NCBI GenBank assembly: GCA_013329925.1
Contig: DUJK01000145.1
Coordinates: 1-9,423, forward strand
Direction: 5' to 3'
Source of the DNA: Candidatus Poseidoniaceae archaeon
GTDB lineage: Archaea > Thermoplasmatota > Poseidoniia > Poseidoniales > Poseidoniaceae
Length of the DNA stretch: 9,423 nucleotides
Below, in pieces: positions 6,604-9,423 of the stretch. The number at the start of each line of letters is the position of its first letter. Within the stretch, counting starts at the first letter, position 1. A program made the translations under genes and the position numbers. Under the pieces are notes generated by a model that was not told the origin of the DNA, did no database searches, and saw only the letters and a program-made list of their open reading frames with translations.

Positions 6604-7439
6604 TGAGTTGATTGAATATATTCTACTGCATTTCTAAAAATTTGTAGCCCTTGCCCTTCCCACTCAATATTTGTTGAGGAGGCCGGCGCGCCGCCTCTTG
6701 AGAAATCCGGGTGGAGCCATTGCGCATAAATCGCCTCTGGATGCGGCATAAGGCCGAATACAAGTCCTGTCTTATCACTAATCCCTGCGATATTCATCAT
6801 ACTGCCGTTGGGTGATAGTGGGAATGGTAAAACCTCGTCGTTGTTGTTATTTGATTGTGGAGTTTGGGGGTCTACATATCTAACAGTAATTTGATTGTTG
6901 TTTGCTAGATTTGCCAGACTTTCGGAATTGGGCATAACATACTTTCCTTCACCATGTCGTACTGGGCAATCGATTCTAGTGAGTCCTTTAGTCCAAATAC
7001 AATTGCTATCTTTGTTAAAATCAAGTGTTACCCACCGGTCTTCATACCTTCCCGAATCATTGAGGGTCAAACTAGCACGTTGAATAAAGTCCGGCTCATC
7101 GTTATCTGGGCCGGGTAATAATCCAGTTTTTACCAAAACCTGAAACCCATTGCAAATTCCGATTATTGGCTTGCCTGATTTAATGAAGTTGAGTAATTCG
7201 TCACGCAGTGAAAACCGCATTCTGTTGCCCATTAGTCTACCACTCCCTAGGTGGTCGCCAAATGAGAATCCCCCTGGAACCGCCAAAATATCATAATTTG
7301 ATAATTCATCTTCTCCTGAAATAAATGTGTTAAGATGCACTCTTGTCGATTTGCCCCCAACCATTTCGAATACTGCTGCGGTTTCATGATCACAGTTTAT
7401 TCCAAAGCCGAATAACACGGCAACTTTAGGAATATACAT
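6600..7439 (-). CDS. purQ: Phosphoribosylformylglycinamidine synthase, glutaminase subunit PurQ
   Basis: PurQ releases ammonia from glutamine and feeds it to PurL, which turns FGAR into FGAM in purine synthesis. The 279-residue protein is a class I glutamine amidotransferase: oxyanion region VPGGFSFGDHLGSGR (54-68), nucleophile C96 in IGICNGFQ, and catalytic H233 and E235 in LMPHPEAIY. It is longer than the roughly 225-residue bacterial PurQ, with added sequence around 110-165 and an Asn-rich stretch near 195-200, resembling the glutaminase end of large FGAM synthases. I chose the ATG at 7439 because the conserved start YIPKVAVLFGFGINCDHE follows it at once and because it forms a TGATG overlap with the purL stop. 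An upstream in-frame start at 7478 would add 13 poorly conserved residues inside purL. Its own stop overlaps the next gene by four bases. Confidence 0.96.
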   Translation of the reverse strand: MYIPKVAVLFGFGINCDHETAAVFEMVGGKSTRVHLNTFISGEDELSNYDILAVPGGFSFGDHLGSGRLMGNRMRFSLRDELLNFIKSGKPIIGICNGFQVLVKTGLLPGPDNDEPDFIQRASLTLNDSGRYEDRWVTLDFNKDSNCIWTKGLTRIDCPVRHGEGKYVMPNSESLANLANNNQITVRYVDPQTPQSNNNNDEVLPFPLSPNGSMMNIAGISDKTGLVFGLMPHPEAIYAQWLHPDFSRGGAPASSTNIEWEGQGLQIFRNAVEYIQSTQ

Positions 7440-9423
7440 CAAACGACACCTCCAGTTAAATCCAAGGTCCCCTGCCAAGAAGTTACCAGTTCATTTACTT
7501 CAATAGATACCAATTCATCGAATCCATCAACAATACTTAGTTGGTTTGTTGCCTCCACCTCTCCTAGTAGTGTTGTTGTATGGCCGACCATGAGTTCAAG
7601 GAATTTGGCATTGTTTTGCGGCGATACGGCGATTATTATCCTCCCTAACGATTCGCCCCATAAACGAGCCCATGTTGAGGAGTTTCCAGTGCCATCAATA
7701 TCTATTTTGGCGCCAATTCGGCCACCGATACACATCTCGGCAAGCGCGACACCAACACCACCTTCGGAACAATCGTGTGCGGTTTTTACCACTCCAGAAT
7801 TTATTGCTTTACTTAGCGCTCGATATGATGAAAATAGACGCTCTGGGTCTTTTAGTAAGGGCACATTGCCGCCAATTCCAGCTGCTTGGCCGTTTTCTGC
7901 CATCATAAATGCTAATTCTGAAGCGCCTAATTCCTCGAGTGATTCGCCAACTAAATACAACTTATCTCCTGGGTGTTTTAGATCACTGGTCGCTGAATTT
8001 CTTACATCGGGGTGATCACCAAATAATGAAAATAGTAAAGTTGGTGGAATTGAAATTTTATCTGGCCCTTTACCATAATCATTCTTCATCGAGTCCTTGC
8101 CACTAACACAAGGTAAACGATAAGCGCGACATATTCGCTCTAATTCTCTGTTGGCTCGCACGAGTTGGGCCAACTTGAATTTCCCGTCCGGGGTCTTTTC
8201 TGATTCTATTGGATCTGGCCAACAAAAGTTGTCCAGACCAGCAATTTTGTCGACATCTACTCCAACACATACTGCGTTTCTTACCGCCTCATCTATTGCT
8301 GCTGCTGCCATTGCTCCCGCATCAATGTCAGAATATCTAGGAGCAATTCCGCAGGAGACTACTAGGCCCCGAGGGTTGCCGTGAATAGGAGCGATTACTC
8401 CGGCGTCAGCAGGACCGTCTCGCTTAACTCCAACGAATGGTTTGACTGCTGTTTGGGCGATGACTTCATGATCGTATTGCCTAACCCAAGTTTCCTTACT
8501 AGCTATATTTGGCCTCGCTAATAAATCAGTTAAGATTGTATTATGGTCGGCTGTTTCAGGTGGGGTGAATGGTTTGTGCTCTGGTATTTTCCATTCAGAT
8601 TCTAACTCTAATTGAGGCACTCCATCATGAAGGAATTCTATTGGTAAGTACGCCACAGTTGACTTGTCGTATTGAACATGGAAGATACCTGTTGAGGTGA
8701 ATTCGGCAACAGCAGTGGCTTCTACTTCGTGTAGTGAAGCTAACTTTTCAAAGGCTTCAACATCTTCTGGCTTTACCGACACTGTCATCCGTTCTTGGCT
8801 TTCTGAAACCAATATTTCCCAAGGCGATAATCCGGGTTGCTTAAGTGGGACTTTGGCTAAGTCAATTCTACATCCATTAGTATATTCTGCCATTTCTCCA
8901 ATCGAGGAGGAGAGTCCTCCCGCCCCATTATCTGTGATGCAGCTAATCAACCCTAAATCGCGCGCTTCTAGAATCATGTCAATCATTTTCTTTTGTGTTA
9001 TTGGGTCGCCAATTTGTACTGCACTAGATGGGGATTCTTCGGTTAATTCTAGTGAAGAGAAAGTTGCTCCGTGAATCCCATCATAGCCAACTCTGCCGCC
9101 AACCATGAATACAACATCACCTGCTGATGGAGTTTTGATGTGTGAATCTCTGCCATCGGGAAGTTTTCTCGGCATTAGGCCGACTGTACCACAATAAACC
9201 AGCGGTTTGCCCAAGTATCTTTCATCAAATACAATTGCTCCATTGATCGTCGGGATGCCTGATTCATTACCGCCAACTCGAACTCCAGCGTGTACTCCTC
9301 TTAGCACTCTAGATGGGTGGAATAGGTTGTCGGGGATTTCCCCTTGCCAATCTGGTGGCCCGAAACAAAATACGTCGGTATTGGCTATTGGCCTAGCGCC
9401 CAAACCTGTTCCCAAAATATCCC
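7439..9423 (-). CDS. purL: Phosphoribosylformylglycinamidine synthase, synthetase subunit PurL (5' part missing)
   Basis: PurL is the ATP-dependent synthetase of the FGAM synthase complex. The reading frame is open to the window edge, where the complement reads D-I-L-G-T-G-L-G-A-R-P-I, an internal motif of the family, so the true start lies beyond 9423; the TTG at 9415 is not a start. About 660 residues are visible. They include the first AIRS-like half with HPSRVLRGVHAGVRVGGNE, ITDNGAGGLSSSIGEMAEY and ESQERM, then the second half with KPFVGVKRDGPADAGV, PCVSGKDSMKNDY and TAHDCSEGGVGVALAEMC. The HAGVRVGGNESGIPTINGAIVFDERYLGKP region (given here only by its ends, about residues 42-71 of the visible part) resembles the longer PurL type, which can carry a PurS-like N-terminus; that part is outside the window. 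TGATG links its stop to purQ. Confidence 0.96.
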   Translation of the reverse strand, partial: DILGTGLGARPIANTDVFCFGPPDWQGEIPDNLFHPSRVLRGVHAGVRVGGNESGIPTINGAIVFDERYLGKPLVYCGTVGLMPRKLPDGRDSHIKTPSAGDVVFMVGGRVGYDGIHGATFSSLELTEESPSSAVQIGDPITQKKMIDMILEARDLGLISCITDNGAGGLSSSIGEMAEYTNGCRIDLAKVPLKQPGLSPWEILVSESQERMTVSVKPEDVEAFEKLASLHEVEATAVAEFTSTGIFHVQYDKSTVAYLPIEFLHDGVPQLELESEWKIPEHKPFTPPETADHNTILTDLLARPNIASKETWVRQYDHEVIAQTAVKPFVGVKRDGPADAGVIAPIHGNPRGLVVSCGIAPRYSDIDAGAMAAAAIDEAVRNAVCVGVDVDKIAGLDNFCWPDPIESEKTPDGKFKLAQLVRANRELERICRAYRLPCVSGKDSMKNDYGKGPDKISIPPTLLFSLFGDHPDVRNSATSDLKHPGDKLYLVGESLEELGASELAFMMAENGQAAGIGGNVPLLKDPERLFSSYRALSKAINSGVVKTAHDCSEGGVGVALAEMCIGGRIGAKIDIDGTGNSSTWARLWGESLGRIIIAVSPQNNAKFLELMVGHTTTLLGEVEATNQLSIVDGFDELVSIEVNELVTSWQGTLDLTGGVV

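Noticed and set aside
6679..6697. GC-rich near-palindrome (CGGCGCGCCG core at 6684-6693) in an AT-rich setting
   Set aside because: It encodes the Arg-Gly-Gly-Ala-Pro-Ala stretch of PurQ, whose codons are GC-rich by necessity; no sign of an inserted element or frame damage.
7590..8015. Plus-strand open frame opposite purL
   Set aside because: It is the shadow of a strongly conserved coding region; its product has no family-like motif. The same holds for the other open frames antisense to the genes listed.
1..9423. Search for a defence system, mobile element, CRISPR array, tRNA or rRNA
   Set aside because: Almost all sequence is covered by recognisable housekeeping or membrane genes; I saw no repeats, transposase or RNA-gene motifs that would support any of these.

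Overview
The window looks like a piece of a planktonic marine archaeon of the Marine Group II Euryarchaeota (Candidatus Poseidoniales). Three things point there. It carries an archaeal-type geranylgeranylglyceryl phosphate synthase, the first committed ether-lipid enzyme. It carries a proteorhodopsin two genes away. Its promoters look archaeal: TATA-like boxes about 33-45 nt before ATG starts, short or absent leaders, and weak or no Shine-Dalgarno sequences. DNA is moderately AT-rich and very gene-dense. I cannot decide between MGIIa and MGIIb, and I ran no database search. No RNA gene, insertion sequence, integrase, CRISPR array or phage-like gene is visible, and no gene-free stretch exceeds about 105 bases.

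Layout. Positions 1-92 are a short control region with a hairpin and a perfect palindrome. At 93-1358 (+) is a cysteine-free coiled-coil protein of unknown function. It converges on two minus-strand genes: a peroxiredoxin-like protein with a CPFC motif (1379-1921) and GGGP synthase (1970-2800). A divergent promoter region of about 105 bp separates GGGP synthase from a plus-strand ABC half-exporter (2905-4677). Next comes proteorhodopsin (4750-5559, +), which has its own TATA box, a signal peptide and the blue-absorbing Gln at the tuning position. Its stop codon directly abuts the stop of a convergent polytopic membrane acyltransferase-like gene (5560-6603, -). That gene is the last of a tightly overlapping minus-strand operon: purL (partial, runs off the right edge at 9423), then purQ (7439-6600), then the membrane protein. 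Junctions are TGATG (purL/purQ) and ATGA (purQ/membrane protein).

How the genes fit together. purL and purQ encode the FGAM synthase complex of purine synthesis. GGGP synthase, the exporter, the rhodopsin and the acyltransferase-like protein are all membrane or lipid functions, but any functional link between them is inference from position only. The rhodopsin would be a light-driven proton pump in the cytoplasmic membrane. No retinal-synthesis gene (blh/brp, crtY) lies in this window, so its chromophore supply must be encoded elsewhere or taken up.
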